Source: an uncultured Lachnospiraceae bacterium (lineage in GTDB: Bacteria > Bacillota > Clostridia > Lachnospirales > Lachnospiraceae). From it: a stretch of DNA of 64,000 nucleotides. The stretch covers positions 168,576-232,575 of the forward strand of contig CAJUKV010000001.1 of assembly GCA_910587305.1 (NCBI GenBank). The letters run 5' to 3'. Made by a program: the position numbers and the translations under genes. Numbering within the stretch: position 1 is the stretch's first letter; each line of letters starts with the position of its first letter. Positions 33,307-42,097 of this stretch are shown here, piece by piece. The notes under the pieces are model-generated. The model saw nothing but the letters and a program-made list of their open reading frames with translations, had not been told where the DNA came from and searched no databases.

Positions 33307-35543
33307 GAAACCTCCGCTGTATTTATCTCTTTTATTCTGTCACATAAACTGGTATAACGCTTGTTTTGCCTTTCATTTTGGATCATTTCCAGCACCGTTT
33401 GTCTGCTGCCTAATATGGTAACGCACTTTCTCGCACGGGTTACCGCCGTATACAAAAGATTCCTGTTAAAAAGCATTTTAGGCCCTGACAAAAGAGGCAG
33501 TATAACCGCCGGATACTCGCTCCCCTGGGATTTATGAATGGTTACCGCATAGGCAAGCTCAATTTCCTCCAGGCCTGCAAAAGGATAATCCACCCTCCTG
33601 TGTTCATCATACTCCACCGTAAGCTGTGCGGCCGCTTCATCAATCTCCCTGATTACCCCCACATCCCCATTAAAAACGCCGGTTCCCTTATCAATGGCTA
33701 TTCCGTATTTGCTTACAATTTCCCATGGGAGTTGATAATTGTTTTTTACCTGCATAACCTTATCCCCCACCCTGAAAAGCCTTTCGCCCGACACATATTC
33801 CTTTTTTTCCGAAGAAGGAGGATTCAAATATCGCTGCAAAATACCATTTAAAACCTCCACTCCCAGATTGCCTTTTCTCATAGGCGTAAGCACCTGGATA
33901 TCGTAGGACGCCGCTTCCACATATGGGGGTAGCTTTTCCCTGATCAGCTGAATCATATGCTTATAAATTACGTTCACATCCGTTCTTTCCAGAAAAAAGA
34001 AATCCCGGCTCTTATTATTCAGCGCAATATTCTCGCCATGATTGATTTTATGCGCATTTACCACAATATCGCTTTCTCCTGCCTGTCTGAAAATCTTCTT
34101 AAGCATTACCACAGGAAAGACATTACTGTTTATCAAATCATGTAAAACCTGTCCCGGTCCTACACTGGGAAGCTGATCCACATCCCCTACCATAATCAGC
34201 CTGGTACCCACACTGATCGCACACAATAATGCTTTAAATAAAAAAATATCAACCATAGACATTTCATCAATAATAATCACATCTGCCTCTAACGGATTTT
34301 CCTCATTGCGCTCAAACTGTCCCCGCTTTTCCTCCTCCACGGCTCCGTTTACCTCTAAAAGCCTGTGAATCGTACGAGCCTCATATCCTGTTGCTTCTGT
34401 CATTCGTTTGGCTGCTCTTCCTGTAGGCGCTGCCAGTAAAATATCCATTCCTTCCTTCTCATAATAACGGATAATCGTATTAATTGTGGTTGTTTTTCCG
34501 GTCCCAGGCCCCCCTGACAAAACCATAAGACCCGACTTTACACTTTGAAGCACCGCTTTTTGCTGTAGTTCATCCAGCGCTAATCCCTGCTCCCTTTCCA
34601 GGCTCCGCAAAAGATCTTCTACCTTTTTTTCTTCTGCTATAAGCGCTTGTTCCCCCATTGTAACATTTAAATCATGAAGCATTCTTGCGCAGCTTAATTC
34701 CGCATAATAATAGGCGGATGAATATACCCTTTTTTCTTCTCCTTTCATCTTAATCACAAGCTTCCTGTCCATGGCAAGATTGGCAAGTTGAGGCTCTATA
34801 AGTTCCGGGGGTAATCTAAGCAGATCCGCTGCCCATGTCAATAAATGGCTTGCCGGAAGATAGACATGCCCGTCCAAGGATGCAAGCGACAATACATGCA
34901 AAATACCGCTCCGTATGCGAAAATCCGAATCCGTATGAATCCCTATTCTACCCGCAATTTCATCTGCAATTTTAAATCCGACGCCATCAATGTCCTCCGC
35001 AAGCCGATAAGGATTTTCTTTCATAATGCCATACAGCTCCGCTCCATATTGATTGTAAATTTTAACTGCCAATGTATTGGAAATACCATAGTTTTGTAGA
35101 AAAATAAAGGCCTTGCGCATATCTCTTTTTTCAATCATCTGGGTGGCAATCTCCTGTGCCTTGCGCTGGCTAATTCCCTTGATCTCCGCAAGTCTCTCCG
35201 GCTCTTGCTCTATAATCCTAAAAGTTTCCCGGCCAAACTTTTTCACGATTCTGGCCGCCATCGCCTCCCCGATTCCCTTAATTGCCCCGGACCCTAAGTA
35301 GCGTTCCATACTGGCCGCATCATCCGGTTCTACCGCCTCATAGCTTGTCACCTTAAGCTGGCTTCCATACAGAGGGTGCTCTACATAGCTTCCGCTTACC
35401 TTCAAAGTCTCTCCTGCTTCCACAGACCGAAAGTTCCCCACACATACCAATTCTTCTCCTTCCGACGCCAACGCAACCACCGCATAGCCGTTTTCCTTAT
35501 TTTGATAAATAATATGGTCTACATAACCTATGACCGTTTCCAT
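33303..35543 (-). CDS. recD2: ATP-dependent DNA helicase RecD2
   Basis: 746 aa. N-terminal OB-like and helix-hairpin-helix region, then superfamily-1B helicase motifs: Walker A GGPGTGKTT near residue 350, motif II IIDEMSMVD, motif III GDVDQLPSVG, and motif VI TAVTRARK near the end. It unwinds DNA 5'-3' in repair and replication restart. ATG 35543 follows GGAGG; the extension to 35585 has no site. Overlaps comF by 4 bp. Confidence 0.95.
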   Translation of the reverse strand: METVIGYVDHIIYQNKENGYAVVALASEGEELVCVGNFRSVEAGETLKVSGSYVEHPLYGSQLKVTSYEAVEPDDAASMERYLGSGAIKGIGEAMAARIVKKFGRETFRIIEQEPERLAEIKGISQRKAQEIATQMIEKRDMRKAFIFLQNYGISNTLAVKIYNQYGAELYGIMKENPYRLAEDIDGVGFKIADEIAGRIGIHTDSDFRIRSGILHVLSLASLDGHVYLPASHLLTWAADLLRLPPELIEPQLANLAMDRKLVIKMKGEEKRVYSSAYYYAELSCARMLHDLNVTMGEQALIAEEKKVEDLLRSLEREQGLALDELQQKAVLQSVKSGLMVLSGGPGTGKTTTINTIIRYYEKEGMDILLAAPTGRAAKRMTEATGYEARTIHRLLEVNGAVEEEKRGQFERNEENPLEADVIIIDEMSMVDIFLFKALLCAISVGTRLIMVGDVDQLPSVGPGQVLHDLINSNVFPVVMLKKIFRQAGESDIVVNAHKINHGENIALNNKSRDFFFLERTDVNVIYKHMIQLIREKLPPYVEAASYDIQVLTPMRKGNLGVEVLNGILQRYLNPPSSEKKEYVSGERLFRVGDKVMQVKNNYQLPWEIVSKYGIAIDKGTGVFNGDVGVIREIDEAAAQLTVEYDEHRRVDYPFAGLEEIELAYAVTIHKSQGSEYPAVILPLLSGPKMLFNRNLLYTAVTRARKCVTILGSRQTVLEMIQNERQNKRYTSLCDRIKEINTAEVS

Positions 35544-35630
35544 AGCATCTCCTCCTGTTAAATGGACAGCCTTAGCCTGGCTCATTGTCCGCGGCAGTCA
35601 GTAAATGGATAACTTATTGTCGCTGAAATA

Positions 35631-35675
35631 AAAGGCTGCCAAATAAAACAGAGTTTGTTTTATTTCAGCAGCCTT
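35631..35675 (-). terminator. Terminator after flgJ, before recD2
   Basis: Long stem: AAAGGCTGC / GCAGCCTTT outside and AAATAAAAC / GTTTTATTT inside, with a 7-nt loop. It separates the flagellar operon from recD2. Confidence 0.75.
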
Positions 35676-35739
35676 TATGTTCTTTTATCTTATTCCCCTG
35701 AGGGTTTATTCCCGCAAGAGTACCTACAAGTTAAAGCAT

Positions 35740-36108
35740 TTATGTTTCCATATTATAATTGCGTTTCATCTGTTCGTACAACATCTGGGCAAGTCCTAAC
35801 CCCTGTATCTCTGTTGACGTGGTAGCCAGCTTTTGAATTGCAGAATCCTGAAAATAGTCTACCAGATTATTATTAGGATCGGTATCTTCCTCGGATTTAA
35901 AACAGTCTACCGTCTTTTGCATTTCTTTAAATACCTGCTCTAAGAAATAGGATTCAAATTGTTTACAGGCTCCAAGCAATTCGTCATCTGATGCCTGGGA
36001 ATAGTCCGTTCCACTAATCGTCTCTTTCAGCTTAGCCCCGGCGGTTGTACCCTGATCCTTAATATAGTCAGCATATGCCGCTGAAGAAATTCCACCCAAT
36101 TCCATCAT
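35740..36108 (-). CDS. flgJ: Flagellar rod-binding protein, FlgJ N-terminal type
   Basis: 122 aa, only the rod-binding domain; the muramidase half of proteobacterial FlgJ is absent, as usual in Firmicutes. The signature ACKQFESYFLEQVFKEMQ lies around residues 47-64, and GLGLAQMLYEQM near the C-terminus. It caps or chaperones rod assembly. Last gene of the mreB-flhO-flgG-flgJ run, 77 bp after flgG and followed by a terminator. Confidence 0.85.
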   Translation of the reverse strand: MMELGGISSAAYADYIKDQGTTAGAKLKETISGTDYSQASDDELLGACKQFESYFLEQVFKEMQKTVDCFKSEEDTDPNNNLVDYFQDSAIQKLATTSTEIQGLGLAQMLYEQMKRNYNMET

Positions 36109-36185
36109 TCATCCTCCATCCTTCCAATACCTTTAATCCCACATCCACGTTAGTTTGCGATCAAGTAAATCCAAATCCGACATTA

Positions 36186-37007
36186 TTAACGTTTCAGATT
36201 ATTGGCAGTCTGCATCATTTCATCCGTAGTCGTTATTGCTTTTGAGTTCATCTCATAAGCGCGCTGAGCTATAATCAAATTCACCATCTCATCCGCCACC
36301 TGTACATTGGAACCCTCAAGGTAACCCTGCACCATCTTACTTCTCACAAGATTTCTGTTGGTTGCCTCATTGAGCGCATTACCGCTGGCCGGAGAGGTCT
36401 CCCAAAGCGTGCTGCCTTTTCTCACAAGCCCGCCCGGGTTGTTAAACTGATACATGCCAATCGTCATATTCAAAGACTGAGGATTATTATTGGCATCCGG
36501 ATAACAAATCGTTCCATCATTGGTAATCGTAATTCTGTTGGTTACATAATTGTTGTTCAAAGTAATCGTTCTGCCGGTAGTGCTCAAAACCGGAAGGCCA
36601 TCCTGATTGGTAAGAATTAACCCGCCGTTCCTACCATTTGTCGCCCAGGTAAAATCGCCATTGCGTGTATAATATGTATTTCCATCACTGCCCTGGATTG
36701 CAAAAAATCCTTCTCCTTCAATAGCGAACGACGCGTCCCCATTGGAGGATAAAAAGCTTCCCTGTGTAAAAATAGAATTAATAGAAGAATTTCTTACACC
36801 CAAACCCACCTGGGAACTTGAAGGCTTCGGATCTCCGTTTGCCGTAGTGGTAGCCGTCTGCAGTGTCTGGTAAAGCAAAGATTTAAACTGTGCAACCTGG
36901 GACTTATACCCTACCGTATTGACATTTGCCAGATTGTTCGCTATCGTATCCACATTTGTCTGCTGCGCATTCATTCCTGTCGCCGCGGTCCATAAACTCC
37001 TAACCAT
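36186..37007 (-). CDS. flgG: Flagellar basal-body rod protein FlgG (FlhP-type)
   Basis: 273 aa. Opens with MVRSLWTAATGMNAQQTNVDTIANNLANVNT, the rod-protein N-terminal helix (shown here as its beginning only), and closes with the conserved ANNLKR-type C-terminal helix after QVADEMVNLIIAQRAYE. FlgE/F/G family; the context next to the FlhO-like gene and mreB suggests the FlhP position of Bacillus. It forms part of the distal rod outside the membrane. 11 bp separate it from the preceding rod gene. Confidence 0.9.
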   Translation of the reverse strand: MVRSLWTAATGMNAQQTNVDTIANNLANVNTVGYKSQVAQFKSLLYQTLQTATTTANGDPKPSSSQVGLGVRNSSINSIFTQGSFLSSNGDASFAIEGEGFFAIQGSDGNTYYTRNGDFTWATNGRNGGLILTNQDGLPVLSTTGRTITLNNNYVTNRITITNDGTICYPDANNNPQSLNMTIGMYQFNNPGGLVRKGSTLWETSPASGNALNEATNRNLVRSKMVQGYLEGSNVQVADEMVNLIIAQRAYEMNSKAITTTDEMMQTANNLKR

Positions 37008-37018
37008 AAAATGCCTCC

Positions 37019-37795
37019 TTAAATCTTACCAAGCTGGTTTGCTGCAATGTCTAGTGTGCTGTCATAAGTGGTTATCACCTTTTGGTTACTCTCATAAGCA
37101 CGGGAAACCGTAATCATATTCACCATTTCCGTCACCACCGATATATTGGAGGATTCCAGATACCCTGAATACACCTCCGCCGCAGATTCCTTTTCCTCGG
37201 CGCCCTCTATAGGCTCAAAAAGGTTCTCTCCATATCTCTCTAAATAGTTGTAATCCTCAAAATCGGTAACCTGAATCGTCGCCGCCACTCTGCCATTTTG
37301 GATGATTTCGCCCCTGGTGTTGATTTCAGTTTTCTGCAGCGGATCTATTTTAATAGGAGAACCGTTTTTATCCAGCACCGCATCGCCGTCTCTGGTCACT
37401 AGGCGGCCGTCCTGGGTCAAAGTAAAATCGCCGTCTCTGGTATATTTCACAGAAGTTTCCCCGGCCTTACTGGTAAATTCAACCGCAAAAAAACCTGCGT
37501 CCGTCAAAGCCAAATCAAAAGTGTTTTCCGTATTTTTCAAAGGCCCCTGGGAAAAGTCCGTATATCCTTCTCCAATCTTAACGCCCGGATGGTTTCTTCC
37601 CAGCCTCTTTGCCAGGCGGTCGCCTTCCGTAAAGTCCTTAATCTTATATGTCAAAATAGAGTCAAAGGACTGGCTGGACGCCCCCTCCTTCTTAAAGCCT
37701 GTTGTATCGGCATTGGCAAGGTTGTTCGTGAGAACATCCATCCTATGCTGCTCATTTACCATGCCCGTATAGGCAATGTATAACCCTTTTACCAT
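37019..37795 (-). CDS. flhO: Flagellar hook-basal body protein, FlhO/FlgF-like
   Basis: 258 aa. N-terminal LYIAYTGMVNEQHRMDVL and C-terminal SVVTEMVNMITVSRAYES are the paired helices of the rod/hook family; the central region carries DGDFTLTQDGRLVT. ATG 37795 follows GGAGG. In Bacillus flhO follows mbl, as here after the MreB-like gene, which supports the FlhO name. Builds the proximal rod. Confidence 0.85.
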   Translation of the reverse strand: MVKGLYIAYTGMVNEQHRMDVLTNNLANADTTGFKKEGASSQSFDSILTYKIKDFTEGDRLAKRLGRNHPGVKIGEGYTDFSQGPLKNTENTFDLALTDAGFFAVEFTSKAGETSVKYTRDGDFTLTQDGRLVTRDGDAVLDKNGSPIKIDPLQKTEINTRGEIIQNGRVAATIQVTDFEDYNYLERYGENLFEPIEGAEEKESAAEVYSGYLESSNISVVTEMVNMITVSRAYESNQKVITTYDSTLDIAANQLGKI

Positions 37796-37860
37796 AATAA
37801 TCCTCCATGCAGCCAATCCCCACAGCCTTGGGCATCAGCATAAAATTTCTGTCAATAAAC

Positions 37861-38853
37861 TTAATCCTCTCTGTAACCGGCAAGAAATTCTACATATTTC
37901 CCTGTCCCAATGGCAACGGCCGTCATAGGATCCTCCGCCGTCATGGTATTGATTCCTGTTCTTTCCGAAATCAAATCCTCAAATCCGCGCAACAGGCTGC
38001 CGCCGCCTGTAAGAACAATTCCTCTGTCCGCAATATCCGCTGCAAGCTCCGGCGGCGTTTTTTCAAGGACACTGTGAATCGTTTCTATAATCTGGGCCGT
38101 GGTTTCTTTTAAGGCTTCTTCCGTTTCTTCGGAAGAGACCTTTACTGTTTTGGGAAGGCCCGTAACCAGGTTACGCCCTCTTACATCCATATAATCCACT
38201 TCCGCCCGTTTAAATGCGGAACCAATCTTTATCTTAATATCCTCAGCCGTGCGCTCACCGATTAACAGATTATGCTTTTTACGCATAAATCTTACCAGCG
38301 CTTCGTCGAAATCATCCCCTGCAATCTTGATAGACGCGCTTACTACCGTTCCTCCCAATGAGATAACCGCAATATCGGAAGTACCTCCTCCAATATCCAC
38401 AATCATATTCCCACAGGGCTTGGAAATATCAATCCCTGCACCTATTGCCGCCGCAATGGGTTCTTCAATAATGGAAACCTCCCTGGCTCCCGCCTGAAGG
38501 GTGGCGTCTTCAACGGCCTTTTTTTCCACTTCGGTTACGCCGCTGGGCACACAAACCGCAATTCTTGGCTTCCTGAAGGTTTTTTTGCCAAGGGCTTTTT
38601 GAATGAAATACTTCATCATCTGTTCTGTTACTTTATAATCGGAAATAACGCCCTGGCGCAGTGGACGTACAGCCACAATATTCCCCGGCGTCCTTCCAAG
38701 CATCAGCCTGGCGTCTTCCCCTATTGCCTTAATCCTGTTTGTATCTCTATCAAAAGCTACAACCGAGGGCTCTTTCAGGACAACGCCCCTCCCTCTGATG
38801 TAAACCAATATGCTGGCAGTTCCCAAATCGATTCCGATATCTGTGTATTGCAT
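37861..38853 (-). CDS. mreB: Rod shape-determining protein MreB/Mbl
   Basis: 330 aa actin-like ATPase. Phosphate-1 loop DIGIDLGTASILVYI at the N-terminus, phosphate-2 IVDIGGGTSDIAVIS around residue 155, adenosine motif VLTGGGSLLRG near 285. It forms membrane-bound filaments guiding lateral wall synthesis. Position directly before flhO matches Bacillus mbl, so Mbl is the likely orthologue. A clear promoter lies about 150 bp upstream. Confidence 0.95.
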   Translation of the reverse strand: MQYTDIGIDLGTASILVYIRGRGVVLKEPSVVAFDRDTNRIKAIGEDARLMLGRTPGNIVAVRPLRQGVISDYKVTEQMMKYFIQKALGKKTFRKPRIAVCVPSGVTEVEKKAVEDATLQAGAREVSIIEEPIAAAIGAGIDISKPCGNMIVDIGGGTSDIAVISLGGTVVSASIKIAGDDFDEALVRFMRKKHNLLIGERTAEDIKIKIGSAFKRAEVDYMDVRGRNLVTGLPKTVKVSSEETEEALKETTAQIIETIHSVLEKTPPELAADIADRGIVLTGGGSLLRGFEDLISERTGINTMTAEDPMTAVAIGTGKYVEFLAGYRED

Positions 38854-39003
38854 TGTTTGTGCCCCTTTCTTCCCTTAATCACCATATTACCAAATTTATC
38901 CTGCCGGCCGCACATACACTTTGATCCGGCTTGCAGGCCATATTCTTTGTCATATTCTTTATTTTGCAGTTATAATATCTATAATGATACGCATATAGAA
39001 GTT

Positions 39004-39031
39004 ATTATAACCCATAGAAATATTTTTTCAA
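39004..39031 (-). promoter_or_regulatory. Promoter of the mreB-flagellar rod operon
   Basis: TTGAAA (39026-39031), 16-bp spacer, TATAAT (39004-39009) on the minus strand; the leader to mreB is about 145 nt and contains a second TATAAT-like box. Confidence 0.7.
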
Positions 39032-39072
39032 AGGGGTTTCACAAAATTTTAATAAAAATGGATACAACAAGC

Positions 39073-39092
39073 AAAACGGCTCCCTCCGTTTT
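39073..39092 (-). terminator. Terminator of uvrBA
   Basis: AAAACGG / CCGTTTT 7-bp stem with a 6-nt loop, 28 bp after the uvrA stop. Confidence 0.75.
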
Positions 39093-39119
39093 CCCTGCTG
39101 CATCCATGCTCCGTTATAT

Positions 39120-42026
39120 TTATCGGAATTTATCTGCATTTTCTTTATACTTTTTCAACATTTTTTTTATATACTGCCCGGTATAGGAACCAGGATGCTC
39201 CGCAATTTCCTCCGGCGTCCCACAGGCTACCACTTCTCCGCCTCTGTCGCCTCCGTCCGGGCCCATATCAATGATATAATCCGCCGTCTTAATCACATCC
39301 AGATTGTGCTCAATCACTACCACCGTATTGCCGCCGTCCGCAAGCCGATGGAGAATCTCAACCAGCTTGTGCACGTCTGCAAAGTGCAGGCCGGTGGTAG
39401 GCTCATCCAAAATGTAAATTGTATTTCCCGTGCTTCTCTTGCTGAGCTCCGTGGCAAGCTTAATCCTCTGGGCCTCCCCGCCTGATAAGGTGGTGGAGGG
39501 CTGTCCCAGCTTTACATAGGAAAGTCCCACGTCATTAAGAGTCTCTATCTTGCGGCGGATAGACGGCAGATTTTCGAAGAAAGGAACCGCTTCCTCCACT
39601 GTCATATCCAGCACATCATAGATATTTTTTCCTTTATACTTTACCTCCAGGGTTTCCCGGTTATAGCGCTTACCTCCGCAGACCTCACAGGGCACATAAA
39701 CATCCGGAAGGAAATGCATTTCTATCTTGATAATCCCATCCCCGCCGCAGGCTTCGCACCGTCCGCCCTTTACGTTAAAGCTGAATCTTCCTTTCTTATA
39801 GCCCCTTGCCTTGGCGTCAGGCGTCCCGGCAAATAAATCCCTGATCATATCAAAAACCCCGGTATAGGTCGCCGGATTAGAACGGGGCGTTCTCCCAATT
39901 GGCGACTGATCAATGTCAATCACTTTGTCTAATTGATTGATTCCGGAAATATTTTTGTGCTTTCCCGGTATCGTCCTGGCCCGATTTAGATCCCTGGCAA
40001 GACGTTTGTACAAAATTTCATTAACCAGAGAGCTTTTTCCCGAACCTGAAACGCCGGTTACACAGGTAAGGATGCCAAGAGGAATCTTCACGGAAATATT
40101 TTTCAGGTTGTTTTCCCTGGCTCCTGTTACCGCCAGCCAGCCCTTAGGCTTACGTCTCGTTTCCGGTACCGGTACCTGTATTCTTCCGCTTAGATACTGT
40201 CCCGTAATGGATTCCTCCACCTCCATAATCTCCTGGGCCGTACCCTGGGCTACTACCTTACCCCCATGGGAACCGGCGCCGGGGCCAATATCCACCACAT
40301 GGTCGGCTTCCAGCATTGTGTCCTCGTCATGTTCTACCACAATAAGCGTATTCCCCAAATCCCGGAGATTTTTCAACGTATTGAGAAGCTTATCATTATC
40401 CTTTTGGTGAAGTCCAATACTGGGTTCGTCTAAAATATAGCATACGCCTACCAGTCCGGAGCCAATCTGCGTAGCTAAGCGGATACGCTGGGCTTCTCCT
40501 CCTGAAAGCGTAGCCGTAGCTCTTGCCAGAGACAAATAATCCAATCCTACATCTATCAGAAATCCAACCCTTGCATTAATTTCCTTAAGCACCTGCTTTC
40601 CAATTAGCTGCTGTTGTTTGGAAAGCTCCATGCCCTTAAGGAAATCAAACAGATCCCGGATAGACATAGATGTAATTTCAAAAATATTTTTATCACAGAC
40701 AGTTACAGCCAGAGACTCCTTTTTTAACCTCATGCCGCCGCATTCCTTACAGGGGGTAATACGCATAAAGGTTTCATATTCCTGCTTGATGACATCGGAG
40801 CCTGTCTCTCTGTACTTACGCTCCATGTTTCGGATCAATCCTTCAAATGCAACAGGATAAATTCCTTCTCCTCTTTGGCCTTTATAGTGAACCTTCACCT
40901 CCCTGCCCTGGGTGCCGTGAAGCAATATATCGAGAACCTTTTCCGATAAATCCTCTATGGGCGTATTCAGACTGAATTTATATTCTTTTGAGAGAGCCTG
41001 CAGCAACGCATTGGTAAAACTGCCCGGCTCGCTGCTTGACTGCCACCCCATCACCTGAATGGCTCCGCCGCTGATGCTTAAGGTCTTGTCCGGAATCATC
41101 AGTTCCGGGTCAAACTCCATTTTATAGCCAAGCCCAAAGCATACGGGACAGGCGCCAAAGGGATTGTTGAAAGAAAAGCTCCTGGGTTCAATTTCACTGA
41201 TGCTGACCCCGCAGTCCGGGCAGGCAAAACTTTGGCTGAAATTAATGGTCTCCCCGTCAATTACATCCACCATCAAAAGGCCCTCCGCCAGGCTGAGTAC
41301 ATTTTCAATGGAATCCGTAAGCCTTCTCTCTATATCGGGCTTTATTACAAGTCGGTCAACCACAATCTCAATATTATGTTTAATGTTTTTATCCAATTTA
41401 AGTTCTTCCGTAAGCTCATATAAGCTTCCGTCCACCCGTACCCGCACATAACCACTTCTTCTGGCGCGGTCAAACACCTTGGCATGTTCGCCCTTTCTCC
41501 CTCTGACAACAGGCGCAAGCAGCTGTATCCTTGTCCCCTCCGGGAGCCCCATAACCTGATCTACCATCTGATCCACGCTTTGTCTTTTGATCTCCTTGCC
41601 GCATTGAGGGCAATGGGGGATTCCGATTCTGGCATAAAGAAGCCTGAAATGGTCATAAATTTCCGTCACTGTTCCAACAGTAGAACGAGGGTTCCTGTTT
41701 GTGGATTTCTGATCGATGGAAATAGCCGGGGACAACCCTTCTATTTTCTCCACGTTTGGTTTTTCCATCTGCCCAAGGAACTGCCTGGCATAGGAGGATA
41801 AAGACTCCATGTACCTCCTTTGTCCTTCCGCATAAATTGTATCAAAAGCCAGGGATGACTTCCCTGAGCCTGAAAGTCCTGTGAGCACCACCAGTTCATT
41901 TCGCGGAATGTCCACATTCAGCTCTTTTAAATTGTGTTCATTGGCCCCCCGTATTTTAATAAATTCTCTGGGGCGCATTTTGGGAGTCTCTATAGATTTA
42001 TCTGATAACTTCATTGTGCCGGCCAT
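39120..42026 (-). CDS. uvrA: Excinuclease ABC subunit A
   Basis: 968 aa. Two ABC ATPase modules: Walker A GLSGSGKSSLAFDT near residue 50 and GVSGSGKSSLVNE near 660; signature ATLSGGEAQRIRLA and TTLSGGEAQRIKLA; zinc-finger cysteines in CPDCG, CPVC and CEACGGDGIIKIEMHFLPDV (cut here). It scans DNA for bulky lesions with UvrB. The start follows GGAAGGGAAAGG. It lies 71 bp after uvrB in one SOS-controlled operon. Confidence 0.97.
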   Translation of the reverse strand: MAGTMKLSDKSIETPKMRPREFIKIRGANEHNLKELNVDIPRNELVVLTGLSGSGKSSLAFDTIYAEGQRRYMESLSSYARQFLGQMEKPNVEKIEGLSPAISIDQKSTNRNPRSTVGTVTEIYDHFRLLYARIGIPHCPQCGKEIKRQSVDQMVDQVMGLPEGTRIQLLAPVVRGRKGEHAKVFDRARRSGYVRVRVDGSLYELTEELKLDKNIKHNIEIVVDRLVIKPDIERRLTDSIENVLSLAEGLLMVDVIDGETINFSQSFACPDCGVSISEIEPRSFSFNNPFGACPVCFGLGYKMEFDPELMIPDKTLSISGGAIQVMGWQSSSEPGSFTNALLQALSKEYKFSLNTPIEDLSEKVLDILLHGTQGREVKVHYKGQRGEGIYPVAFEGLIRNMERKYRETGSDVIKQEYETFMRITPCKECGGMRLKKESLAVTVCDKNIFEITSMSIRDLFDFLKGMELSKQQQLIGKQVLKEINARVGFLIDVGLDYLSLARATATLSGGEAQRIRLATQIGSGLVGVCYILDEPSIGLHQKDNDKLLNTLKNLRDLGNTLIVVEHDEDTMLEADHVVDIGPGAGSHGGKVVAQGTAQEIMEVEESITGQYLSGRIQVPVPETRRKPKGWLAVTGARENNLKNISVKIPLGILTCVTGVSGSGKSSLVNEILYKRLARDLNRARTIPGKHKNISGINQLDKVIDIDQSPIGRTPRSNPATYTGVFDMIRDLFAGTPDAKARGYKKGRFSFNVKGGRCEACGGDGIIKIEMHFLPDVYVPCEVCGGKRYNRETLEVKYKGKNIYDVLDMTVEEAVPFFENLPSIRRKIETLNDVGLSYVKLGQPSTTLSGGEAQRIKLATELSKRSTGNTIYILDEPTTGLHFADVHKLVEILHRLADGGNTVVVIEHNLDVIKTADYIIDMGPDGGDRGGEVVACGTPEEIAEHPGSYTGQYIKKMLKKYKENADKFR

Positions 42027-42097
42027 GCCTTTCCCTTCCGTTTTGTCTGTTTCGTTTGTTTATGAGGTTTGTTCCTAATTCTTATCGAATAAAATTC